From positions 1-64,000 of the forward strand of contig QLIY01000939.1 in assembly GCA_003260075.1 (NCBI GenBank): 64,000 nucleotides of DNA, read 5' to 3'. Both the position numbers and the translations under genes were made by a program. Origin of the DNA: Phallusia mammillata (Eukaryota > Chordata > Ascidiacea > Phlebobranchia > Ascidiidae). This document shows, one piece after another, positions 47,871-60,000 of this stretch (its first letter is position 1; every line of letters begins with the position of its first letter). The notes under the pieces are model-generated. The model was not told the origin of the DNA. It worked only from the letters and a program-made list of their open reading frames with translations, and did no database searches.

Positions 47871-50800
47871 ATGACCAATTCGGTAAGATACTGAAACAGT
47901 ATTTAGTAACTTATATAAAACAACAGTCAACTGTGCTAAACTTGTGTTTGCAGGATATTCGTAAACTGCTTATGGCAAAAGTGGCAGATGCTGAACGATT
48001 TTATAACAAGCGAATGAATGAGGTAATAATTGACTTTTTATGCCTCGGAATAAAACTACAATTGCCAAAAGAGCTCTATAAACTTGAATAAAAAGTACGT
48101 TATTTCTTAATGACTATGGCTTGCTATTTATGGCAAATCTGTAATAGCAAATTAATTAAGGCATTGGTAGTGAGTTGAAATAGTTACCTGATAAAGTTTG
48201 GTGTCTTTGTGCTTCATTGCAAGTTAATTAGTTTCTTACAAAATGCAGCAATGCAAGCACAAGTATGCTGACCCAGGGCGGCTAAACGCTCTCGATGAAT
48301 CCTGTGTGCTCGAAGCCGTCGAACATTTCAATAGAATATCCTCACACTTCAGCCTCGAAGACAGAGACGAGTACGAGATGATTTTGAACGGCAACCTACG
48401 AAGACTGTTTCACCGTTACCTTGTCGAAAACGCATCAAGAAAAGTTAATATTTGCCACAGGTCGCCACTATTAACCGATTCGCATTTTCATTTAGCTGTT
48501 TTTTTAGGAAGATTTAAGGACTGAGCTGACAGCCGAAATGGCAAAAGGGAAACGTGTATACGTGGATATTATGGACAAGGTTGGTGCAAATCTACTAAGT
48601 AACATATAACGTAAGTTATTCATTGATGAGATAAAAGTTGTAGTAATGCTAGGTTTGGTGTTTACTTTCGGTTTCACTGTGGTTTGGACAACAGTTTTTT
48701 TTAACACCTGATTATCACTGATTTTTCGCTATCTCATCGTTTGTCTGCAAACCTTTTATCGGTGTGACGTAGTTGATTGTACCTTTTCTCGTTACTTTTC
48801 TGTGCATATAAACGCGCTTGTTTCCTCTTGTGTTTTACATTATATTCACTGATGATGACAATGGTTTTTGTCGAAACGTCCGAGTAATAAAATGAATTCG
48901 TTTTTTTCCACTTCGCTGGCAAATTGATTTTAGTAAAGCTACCATTTAAGTCCGTGTCTTGTGTACCTAAGTTAAAAACCAAAAATGTGAAACTTAACTA
49001 AGTTACTATATAACTAAATTGAATATATTTACGTTCTGAATGTTGTGCTTGGTGCAGGCTGCCAAAGGAAGCGCAGTTGTCGATATTCAGAAAATCCACG
49101 ATCTTGCGTTAGGAAAAGCAATGGAATATCTTAATGCTGTTGAAGTGGGTTTGGGAGCGGATCTTAAGCAAGAAGTCGTTTCCGAGTTGTACACAGTCGT
49201 CAGCCAACAAAAAGATTCGTTTTTACGGATGAACAGAGTGGGTCAATTGCCCTTTAAGTTACATTAATTTAAAATAAGTATTCAAAGTTTTGGGAAGATG
49301 TACACGGTGTGAAGTGACATCAATACAGCTAAATAAATAAAGACGTTTGATTTTACTGTTTTACCACTTTCAACCAGTGGGTCTATTTCTATACGATGCA
49401 ACCACATATTTAATTTATATTCAACAAATTTGTTTTTGGAAACATTTTCTTTGGTTTCTGCAGGATAAAGTGAATAGTCGAGTGGTGGAAGCTAAAAAAG
49501 CCGCTGTTATACAATACAAACAAATCATGACAGAGGTAACATTTTTGAGCTGACATTTGTCCTTGGTCGATCCCAAATTAACACGAAAATTGCCCCGTTG
49601 TAGAAAGCTAATGCGGCCTTCCTCGATACACAACAACTGAACACTGCACACCGATATGCGCAAGAAGCAGCCGTCTCGAAACTTAGAGCGCTCAAACTTG
49701 GATCTCTTGTAGAGAGGGAAGTTAACGAAGTTAAGGTGGCAACTTCTGAGTTGAGGCTTCCTTTTCAACGTCTGAGTTTGGTATGAACTGAACTACAATG
49801 TTTGTAAAATGAAAACAAAAACCACATGCAAGGGGTACGATGATAATTCGCTGATGACAAACTTTGGAGCTTAAGCTTTTGTTTCGCCGATTAAATTGGT
49901 CGTAGCATACTCACAAACTAAAAGTTCAACGTTTATTTATCTTATATTTATCAAAGACAATATGCTCTTAGTTGATCAGGAGACTGGTTATTAAAAAAAT
50001 TTTACTGAAAAATTTTTTCACTTTCACTGAATTTATTCAGTAAAAAGATATGGTATGATTCGTTTACAGTGACTAGACTTTTACACACCTTTTTAACTAC
50101 GTTACACAGTAATGCTGAAAATCCATAACCTTGAATATAAAAGATAAAATCACAAAAAAAAATTTAAATCACGTGTACATGCTGGGCTTTATAAATAGCA
50201 TAGAAATGTAATGTAAGCTTGGCTATTTCTGTTTTTTATGTTGCCAGGAAAAAGCTGTTGCATCGTTTCGTGAGAGGAAGAATCTGGCGTTGGTAGCCTA
50301 TAAACGGAGTATGACCCAGGTAATCAGCTCATACAATAGCTTATTCGCAATCATCGTGTGTATCTGTAATCATGTGAGAAAATATATTATTCACATCCTA
50401 AAATACAGGGGATAGATTGTAATGATATACTTCATTTTTTTCCTTCAGAAAGAAATTCGCAATCTTTCTAAAGAAGATTTCAAGCTTTGCCACGGTTTGT
50501 GTAAGATGGCCGCCCTTAAGGCTTTCGAGGACAGCGGACCTCACGATCCAGTTTCAGAGTTCAACAAAGTTGGACAGGAATTGTTGAACCAGATACAAGA
50601 ATTTGCTCGTCAGTTATTGCTGGTGTGTACAACATCTATTTGAAATATATATGCCATCTTCGAGTTGTTGTAGTAAGGTCAAGAGGAGACACTATACTAT
50701 AATTAGGTCAAAACAACTATTAAAAATGTTGTATGAAAATCTATAGTTCCTTAAAAAGTCGTCATGGAAATAAGATATAAAGACGTATAGGCGACTTTTC

Positions 50801-51142
50801 TAAAACTCTTATACTCCATAGATTTCTTTTGAAGCAAGATTCGACAACTTTTATGACTTTTAAAGTGTCTAAACCTTTCATAATTTTACTAAACATGTAC
50901 TAACTTACGACATAAAACTTCACCGAGAAAAACATTAAAACAGCTGGTTCTACAATCACTTTAAATTTGCTAACAGCAAATGTCATCTATGATAAAGATA
51001 TGTTGTTTTTCACGTCTTCATTCAGAAAGTCATTTTAGTTTGCAGTACATGTAATTTTGCCTTAACTCTCACGTACATCTGATTACAGGAAAATCTGAGA
51101 GAGGATCTTGCAATGGAATTTCTTAGGATGGTACTCAGATAA
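47871..51142 (+). CDS. Stand-alone tandem atlastin-type three-helix-bundle repeat protein
   Basis: Ten exons: 47871-47882, 47954-48022, 48249-48443, 48508-48579, 49058-49237, 49464-49535, 49604-49780, 50248-50319, 50449-50622, 51089-51142. All introns are phase 0; the product is 358 residues. It contains four copies of a two-exon module: a helix of 23-24 residues with a conserved aromatic and Met spaced four apart (ERFYNKRMNE, KRVYVDIMDK, VIQYKQIMTE, LVAYKRSMTQ), then 58-65 helical residues. This matches the atlastin middle domain (compare KDTYNKKMEE in human atlastin). A fifth short helix ends the protein. No P-loop, membrane hairpin or signal is visible. Function unknown. The four-codon first exon makes the start uncertain, so this could be the 3' part of a larger gene like its downstream neighbour. 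Confidence 0.72.
48849..48877 (+). ncRNA. Possible hammerhead-like ribozyme motif in an intron
   Basis: CTGATGA (48849-48855) and GAAAC (48873-48877) flank a perfect 5-bp hairpin (GACAA/TTGTC, loop TGGTTT). This resembles the catalytic core of hammerhead motifs carried by Penelope-like retroelements. One extra T before the stem and no verified stem I/III keep this tentative. Confidence 0.25.
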
Positions 51143-52128
51143 ATTGCTAAATATCTGCTGTACTGCAGCATGATTCTATTGGAAGGAGAGTTTTCAAAAA
51201 CAATGTCAGCACATTTTCAGTTTGTAGTCGAAAAGAAATTTGTTTACAGCAACCTCTTAATTTTTTTTGCCTCACCCTACTATTGCAAGATTTTGGCCTG
51301 GTAAAATGATTGATTATATGTGCAAGTGCTTTAATCAAATCTACCCAACCTTTCCGTTAGTTCCTTTTTTACGACAAGATATTGCAAATTTGCATCACTA
51401 GTATGAAATAATTTTCCGTATTTGTATTTTCATATTCATTTGCTAGTGGAAGTCGAGTGATGAGAACACAATACGCACATGGAACGTGGCTATTGCTAGA
51501 GTTGGTCGTACACACCACCGTAATTGATAACTTGATAGACGTTTTTAGAGAATCAGGATTGAGTTCAACTATTAAAGCGAATCATATAATTTTTGTCATG
51601 CAATATATATTTACACTTTAGTAGGCTAAACTTTAGTAGTTGCGAATTACAGACCGTATCGCAGGTATTACCTTGGTAAATGATCATCGTAAAAAGGTGT
51701 AAGTTAAATGCACGATTATGTTACTTTTTAGTCCATGTAAGCAGGCATGCTAATTACTTATTATCAATGTAAGCGGACATAATTTAGTACATGTTAATTA
51801 CAGATACCACTGCAAATTTCACTAGTGGTTCGTTTGTTGTGTTAGTACTCCCTGATTTTCCACTAATGTTTGTGATTGTTGTCTGCCATGACTGTCAAAA
51901 GTAAACCAAATAAGTTTACATAAATCATTAAAGTACTTGCAACTTTAAAATCTAGTAAATGCAGGCATCAATTAAAAATGCGCAACGGCAACTTTACATT
52001 TATACAAACAGGCCTCTAGAGTCTAGAGCCTTTATTTTCTTTTTTCGTGCATAGTGCTTAGTACACGCAGGGGCGACACACAGCCCAGGTTGGGACTAAT
52101 ATTGACTTTCCAAGACCACCCTATAGCT

Positions 52129-52180
52129 CAGTGGTTCCTAACCTTTTTTACTATCGGACCCCTCTGAAAATTCCAAAGAT
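52129..52180. mobile_element. Left end of a hAT-type MITE
   Basis: CAGTGGTTCCTAACC at 52129 followed by TTTTTTACTATCGGACCCC is a typical left terminus. No clear partner end lies before the next element at 52550, so it is treated as a fragment. Confidence 0.45.
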
Positions 52181-52549
52181 TCTTCAATAACGGCAAACTA
52201 AAGAGCTACATTAGCTCACACCAGTCAGGTATTAATTTTAATTGCTTAGTTTTGACTGTTCGCGAATCTTCTTTTCGAGCGTAAAAATTTAAAATCAAAC
52301 TTAACTTTTTCGCTTTAAGATTTTATTTACAACATTATTAAGAAAAAGCAAACAAAAACTGCACAATTCAAGTTATTGGCAGTTCCATTTTAGTTGAAAA
52401 TTTGCGTTTTTTACCTCTTCCACATGATAACGGGAAAAGAAAGGGTACGGCTGTCGGTTAGACCTGACACTACCATACTGTTTGACGAATTTGTTTTGGC
52501 ACCGGTGTACCGTTACAAATAAAGTTGAACTAGGTTTATTGACTTAAAT

Positions 52550-52783
52550 CAGGGGTCGGCAACCTTTTTTGCACTGCGGACCGTTTTTGAAAGTGAAATT
52601 TTATCGCGGACCGGTCTTTAAAAAACTACAAGTATTTAGCAATAAAAACGCTTAAATTAGTTTATCATCTCCGGGATACATAGGCAAAATGTTTTAAAGC
52701 ATTGAACCTAAAAAATTATACGGACCGGTAACGAACTTCTCGCGGACGATACCGGGCCGCGGATCGGCGGTTACCGACCACTG
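52550..52783. mobile_element. Complete hAT-type MITE with perfect 8-bp target duplication
   Basis: Starts CAGGGGTCGGCAACC and ends GGTTACCGACCACTG. It is flanked by identical acttaaat copies (52542-52549 and 52784-52791). 234 bp, non-coding, closely related to the copy at 1459-1688 through its GCACTGCGGACCG and CGGACCGGT phrases. Confidence 0.9.
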
Positions 52784-54036
52784 ACTTAAATGACAGAAAA
52801 TACACTTAAGTAATCAAAAGTTGATATATCGCAAAACAGATCATAGGCCTACGATTTAATGAGTTAAACGATAGGGCTTATCGACCTTTTATGTAGCCAG
52901 TTGCAATACCAAGTTTGCGGTGAGTATTGAGTCTCCTTTTTTCCACTAAAACAAGTAGCTCTTGGCGACAAAATTTGCTCTTTTGGCAACGACAAAGCCG
53001 GGCAAATTTAACAGACGATCGGCAAAAAACTTGCTGTTTAGGGATAGGTTTCCTTTTAAATTGTTTACCCAAGGTTTCTAAAAGTCAGGAATGCTACATC
53101 AAGTGAATCTTAATTGACATTCATTGGCATTCAAGCGTAATCAAGCAAATCACGCAACAGTCACAGGTATAAGGTTGCAACACACAGTACTGCCACAGCG
53201 TCCAACGCGCAAACAGACGCGTCGTAGTTGTTCAAACCGAACAAGGTCGTAACGTAGACTTAAGACAACGGTGAGGTTTTTGCAGTTTCGGTGCAAGTTT
53301 ATTGGCATTGTGTTTATTTGAATGAGACAGTTGTAAAAAGAAGACCTAAAAGTACCGGTTTACCGACAGTTTAGTGCTCCGTTCATTGATAAAACATAGG
53401 TTTAGATTTTCCTTTGTTTCGTTTGGAGTAGAGTTTTAACTGATCAACAAGCAAAAGAGGAACCATCGACTAAAATGACGTAGCGTGTGAATGTGCGTGC
53501 GTGCGAGTGTTATCGGCGTGGGCATCGTGAAAAACAGGAACTAGTTGCTTTTGTATGTCTTCAAATGAACTTTTCTTTTATTAATAGACTTGTGTTTGAT
53601 TTGCTATTTGGTCTGACTGATCAGGTGTTTAAGTTTAGCCATTTAGAGCAAATATCTCCCGATATAAAGCAGACAAGAACAAACGTTTAGGAATTGTCAG
53701 TTGGCGAGGTTGACAATAATACAAACTTGGCAGACTGTGTGCGTCTGCTTTTATAAAAGCAATAGCCTCCACAATGCTATAAGTACAGTTTTCTAACCAT
53801 GACCGTAAGTTTGATTTGCAAATTTTACAATGTTGCACAGCTCTTTTAAAAAATGTGGTGCGCCCCAACAGTGTAAATATTTGCACATGATGGTTTATCA
53901 TAAGATTTGGTTATGTACAGTGAAATAGATTCCGTTCAATTGTCCTACTAAAGTTGCTTTTGCCTAAAGACAGTATCTGTTAAAGTCAAAAGTGAAGCAT
54001 TTAAAATTGTTTATTGTCAACTGCTAATCTTTAACA

Positions 54037-56935
54037 ATGTTTGGCGGATCCGAAGATCCCGGGTATTTTGCTGACAGTGATGAGCATAAAATAATACAAG
54101 CCCTAAAAGAGATGGGTTTTGAAGAGCAAAGAATTAGAAGTGCAGCTGCATGCATTGGTAACTATTTTTTGCTTATCCAGGTTAATTTAACTTTAACCTC
54201 ATTGCAATTTCTTGTTTTTTCAGGTGTTGAAATCAACTCCTCGTCAAGTGATCTGCTCACAGACACGTTACTCAACAATCCTGACATAGGTATATTGTTT
54301 TAAAATTTATGTTTGAATAATTCCTCATAAATGTTCCAAACCTGAAAGTGCAGAGTGTAGCCAAATGACGTTTGCTTTAAAAACAAAAGTTAGTGTTGGT
54401 TCAAACTCGAATGTACTTTGATTGGGTGATCGTTTTGGTATAATTTATAACTTATAAGTTACTGTAGCTTTAAAATCACACGGAACAACGGCCACTAAAA
54501 AGAGGAACCTGTTTTATTGTTGGGTGTCTGTTTTCGGTATTACGACAGTTTACGAGAGGAACTAGTCTCCACACGTCTACAACGAAACTTGTGTTTTCAT
54601 GTTCTTACCTTGCAATCAAGGCGCTTTGTAATGTTTAAAGGAAGTGCCATGGCCAGCGATCCGAGTCGATTCTCTACTTCTTTCTCTGGTCAACAGAATA
54701 CTTTAGACCCAATGCAGCATTTTGGTATGCTAGGAACACCGCCACTTAGGTCTCCGCAACCATCCTATTTCCCCAGAGAACCACTTTTGGGTATGAAAAA
54801 CCAGTTCTTATGCCACTATTGATATTCGCCATAACAAGCAAACGACATATTCCGACATTGCAGCAAGAGTAATCAACAACAGTTGCGTCAAACTTATCCA
54901 ATATCAAATTTTAAAGCTCTTCTGGCAATTGTATTTATATTTCAACGTTTCGACGTTCTATACAGGACGCCTTTATTATGCAATATGTCAAAGTACCTTC
55001 TATACAGGTGCCCAAACATACCGCCAGTGTAAAACATTGGTTTAAAGATGTTTTACGTTGTTAGTTGTAGCGCTAATTACAAGGGGTCATGTGACCGCTA
55101 AAAGGGTATTTAGTTAAGCCTGGAAATATTCGATACGGTCTGTTAAGCGCATCGCGTGGCAAAGAGGAACTATAAATTACATGATATAATGTCACAAGAC
55201 CGAAAGAGGAACAGGAACCAGATTTCTTGTTCCTATACGACGCTAAGCATTGTTGTAACCTAATATTTGTACAACTACACCTGGACAAACAGATGTGATA
55301 CATTAAGCCTTTTACAAAACTAATGTGTAAATTCATTTAGGTCAAACTTTTTAAATCTTTAAATAAATAACGTTTATGTTGCATTAAAATCATTGCATTT
55401 GTCCGAAGGGAATCCTGTCACAAGCAACCCGAGTAGATCCTCTCCACAACAATCCCCATACCCCAGTTCTCAACAGAATGCAGGTACAATACATTATCAA
55501 ATGTATTCTGTAACCTTTCGAACTTTGCACGTTCTATTGAAAGAACCATTATTAACAACAAGGGTTTCTGAGTTTAAAGTGTTGGGTGGATGTATATAGT
55601 TTATTACGACTTGGAAATAATGCAGTAGTATTTAAACGCCATCGCCTAAAGAAAAGTAAACAAACCCTGATTTTACTACCGGTTTCAAAATTGCGTCTGC
55701 ATTGGAGGTTATCTTTATCTAAAAAATAATGTTTACTTACCGTCTTGGATGAGTCTGCATATTTTTTAAAAATTCGTTCCTTTCTGGTGTTACGTTTTTT
55801 TCCAGATAATGGTGATAAATCAATGCTGCACTAGACATTTAACAAATAATGTCTACACTATGGCAAAGTACCAAACAAAATACGCTATTATACTGTTTGG
55901 CAAAGTACAACACAAAATAGTTCAAAATATTGCTCGTCTTTAACGTCATCTGATCGCTTCAATACCATGCGCCCTAGAACATGCGGCAAAGTTCGCGGGT
56001 TGCTTACTTCAAAACTTTTCAGCTCGTGCGTTAGCGCCCACTTCTGGGCGTTTTATTTTTTCAAAATTTGTGCTTGTGGTACGCAAGTCGTTGATACATG
56101 CTATACATTGTAAAGACAAGTTATGGTATATTCATTACTCTGTTTTAACAAACAGTTGAAACTTATTGTTGTAAGAAAATAATGAATGTATACTTTTTAG
56201 GTATTGGCACATATTATATCATTCATTCGCAAATTGGAATATCCGTTTCAAAAATGCAACACCACAACTAAAGGCCCCCATACATTTTTTTGATATGTTA
56301 TTGTTTACTTCCGTTTCTTTAGAGTATGTTAATCCTTCGGGACACAGAGCTGTGCAAATTATACTTCCTGGCCGTACAAATGGTTACAGCATCAACCAGG
56401 AAGAAATAGAAAGGATCTTTGGTCATCCAGATGTTGCCAACACACCAGTTGCTATCTATTCTGTTGCTGGAGCATTTCGAAAAGGAAAATCATTCATGTT
56501 AAACTTTTTTCTGCGTTTTTTGTGGGCAAAAAACGACAACAGGGTATGCTTGTTGGCGACAAAAAGCACTTTCCAAAAACATATTAAAATGTACTTTGTA
56601 GTCAGAATCTTGGCTTCAATCAAAACAAAAGGAATTAAACCATGGATTTGGATGGCGTGGTGGATCGGTGCAACATACGCAAGGAATATGGTTGTGGGAC
56701 GAACCTTTTTTCGTAGAAACTCGTCATCACAAACGGGTTTGTGCTTCACGTCTATTATATACTCTCTACAGATGTTAATTTTCCAATATAACATTTCTTT
56801 ATACACCGAGCTTTCATATTTTTATTTTTTTACATATTTTTAGGTGGCATTATTTCTTATGGATACTCAAGGATCGTTTGAACCCGGAGCTGCAGTAAAG
56901 GATTGCTCGGTGATCTTTGCACTTAGTACCCTCAT

Positions 56936-57033
<98 letters not shown>

Positions 57034-60000
57034 TTTTTTTAGCTTTTTACTGAATACGGAAAAGTTGCCAAAAAGATGCGCAACCAAGGTGGAAAGTCGT
57101 TTCAGGTTTGTTGCAGAAATGGATGTTAAAAAAATTTAAACTGGCTGTTCAATAAAATTTTGTTTAAGGATTTGATGTTTCTTGTCCGTGACTGGTCCGA
57201 CCCAGAGGTTCCATACGGATTTGGAGGAGGCGAAGAGTTGATGCATAGAGTTTTTCCCCCCCCCCTCGCAAAACATACAAGAAGACACGTTGCAGCATCT
57301 TCAGGTTAGTTTAGTTGTTGACATAACTAGAAAGTTTTATAACATGTCGTAAATTTGATTCCCCCCCCCCTGTTTCTTGTCCGTGACTGGTCCGACCCAG
57401 AGGTTCCATACGGATTTGAAGGAGGTGAAGAGTTGATGCACAGAGTCTTCCACGTACAGCTTGATCACCACGATATTAAATCAGTTCGAAACAATTTGCG
57501 TGATTCGTTTGAAAACGTTTCATGTTTTCTTATGCCATACCCTGGAGAGAAGGTTGCTGTACGAGGCCAAAACCAAGGAGATCATCTAGATTTGGCAGGT
57601 ATAGCGTTTTTGGTATATTGGCTGGTATACGAAAAGAAGGCATTTTGATTACACATTGTTTTACCTTTCTCTCGTTGTTGTGCTGCATACCATATATCTC
57701 AGGTAATGACTTTGCCTTTATACATAAAGTATACTAACCTGTTATCTTTCTAGCACGTAATGATTCTACTTGTTTCGCACTGTTAAAACAATACAGATTG
57801 GCACAGGTTTCAATCGTATAACTTGCTTTAATCAAAAATATGTTCCATGCTGTGTTTTTAACAAATTTGTTGTTCAACTGATGTGACGCTAAACAAAATA
57901 CTAGCTGTTTTTTAAGAACTTGTAGTTTTGCTGACGTTAAGCTGTGCTTAATCATAATTTTTCACTGATTGTCACGTCAATGCATCTTGCATTTGTAACA
58001 AGTTCGTAAAAACTTATTCACGTAGAACGGCCAATATATTACTTCACTTTTACAAAACAAGAACCAAAATAATATTAATGGAACGTTAATATAACAAATA
58101 CCATGCTTCTATTTTAAACCTTGACATATTAGTGTTATATGTTAAAGAACAATCTAATCCTTAAACTTTTATAAATCACGAAACAATGTTCCAAGTCTTA
58201 CTGTTTTACTATCATTGTGTTTTAAGACGTTAAGCCGGTCTTCAAAGAAATGGTAGATTCTCTGGTGCGACGCCTCTTTTCGCGTGACAAACTTGTAGTG
58301 AAACAAGTCAACCAGAGTCCAGTCACAGGAAAAGACCTAATCAACTTCACGCTGGCTTACTTTAATGTGTTTCGGAGTGGGAAAATGCCCGAAGTTGGTA
58401 CTGTCATGCAAGTAAGTGCTCTAAGTCAGTGGTCGTCAACCGCAGGTCCGCGAGTTGTTAGTTACCGGGCCGCATAATTTTTCAGGTTAAAGTCCGGTCC
58501 GCTATAAAATTTCCTTTTCAAAAACGGTCCGCAAAACAAAAAACGTCGCCGACCCCTGCTCAGAGTTACGAAAGTAAACGTCCACACAACCACTATTAAA
58601 AAAAGTTAGCTTGACATCCTAAATATATTAGCTCATTTGTTGTTGTCATACATATTAAAAGAACTTGTTGTTCATCAGGCAACAGCGAAGGCAGCGATTC
58701 TTGCAATCATTCAAGATTGCAAAGAAGTTTACCGCCGACAGATGAAAAAGGTTAGTTAAACTACTCCACACCTGCTATTTAAAGAATGTTAGAGCCTCAA
58801 CTATTTTGTTCTGTAGTCGTGCGAAAATACCTACAAAAGTGACGAGGAAATAAAAAATACCCACGACATGTGTAAAATGGAAGCATTGTACCAGTTTGAC
58901 CAAACTCCAAAATTTGGAGATGATTTATTCATTAAACAACACCGCAAAACGTTGGAAGACCTTATGGACCAAGAATTTGATGTTTACAAACAAACCAACA
59001 TAGCTGAAAAGGTTTGTAGTCAAATCAGTTTGGTTTGATTTTTGGTTGCAATTTTTCTAATTCCGTAATTGAAAAACAGCAAAGGTGCATATTGATATTT
59101 GAATTCGGGTCTTACCTTTAAACGTTATGTAAACGTTATTGGGGTCTAACTTTTAAACATGTCAGTGACAATAGAATTTAAGTTGATGTGTTAACTACCT
59201 TATTTAAAGAGGTACCTTATTCATCTTACGTGCTGATAGACTTTTACCGCCTGACTGCTGACACCTTAACCATCTTTCCGTTTCTGTTTCTCAGGATGAA
59301 GTCATTTTCGGTGGGGGTTATACAATAAAATTAAACACAGCCCTCAAGCTACATGCGAAACGAGACCAACTTGGCAATCTATTAGTGGTTTAAAATTTTA
59401 CTCACTGAAAATTGTTGTTTAGGAGCGGATGAAAAATGAAGTTCGAGATGTTGTTGCAGTCGCCGAACAACAATACACAAAAGGTCTTGAAGATGTAAGC
59501 ATCTTTTTGTTAAAACAATACTAAAATAACCCTAACAGATCTTCGGCAACCTTTGCTTGCGATTAAAAATATAAGCAAAATTCTCTTCAAATAACTTTTT
59601 TATGACAGTTAAGAGCAGCAGCAAAATAAACATGATTTTGTAGAAGATGGCAAGGGCGTTAGATAACACCAAAACCAGTGGTTATCAAACTGTGGGCCAT
59701 GGCCCAGTACTAGGCCACCAAGACATTTTCAATGGGCTACAGAGCCATTTGAACAGATTCTACTGTTTTGTTTGTTTTGAAAAACATAATTTTTGCAAAG
59801 AATTCCGAATCTTGTGGCCAAATTTCAGGAGCATGTATCTCATTAAAAAATAAATTGCTAGAAACCATTTCGTCTGTTTTTGAGTTATTTTATTTGTTTG
59901 TGCACAAATTTACAGCACGTGGTGGGCCACGAATCGCTATTAAATAGACATTTGGGCCACAGATGAAAAAAGTTTGGGAAGCGCTGACCTAAACTAAAGT

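Larger units (their letters stand above)
51143..54036. other. Intergenic between the two repeat genes
   Basis: No exon of the repeat type or other coding sequence is recognised. Holds a hAT left end at 52129 and a complete MITE at 52550-52783. A promoter for the downstream GTPase gene must lie before 54037, but none is evident. Confidence 0.5.
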
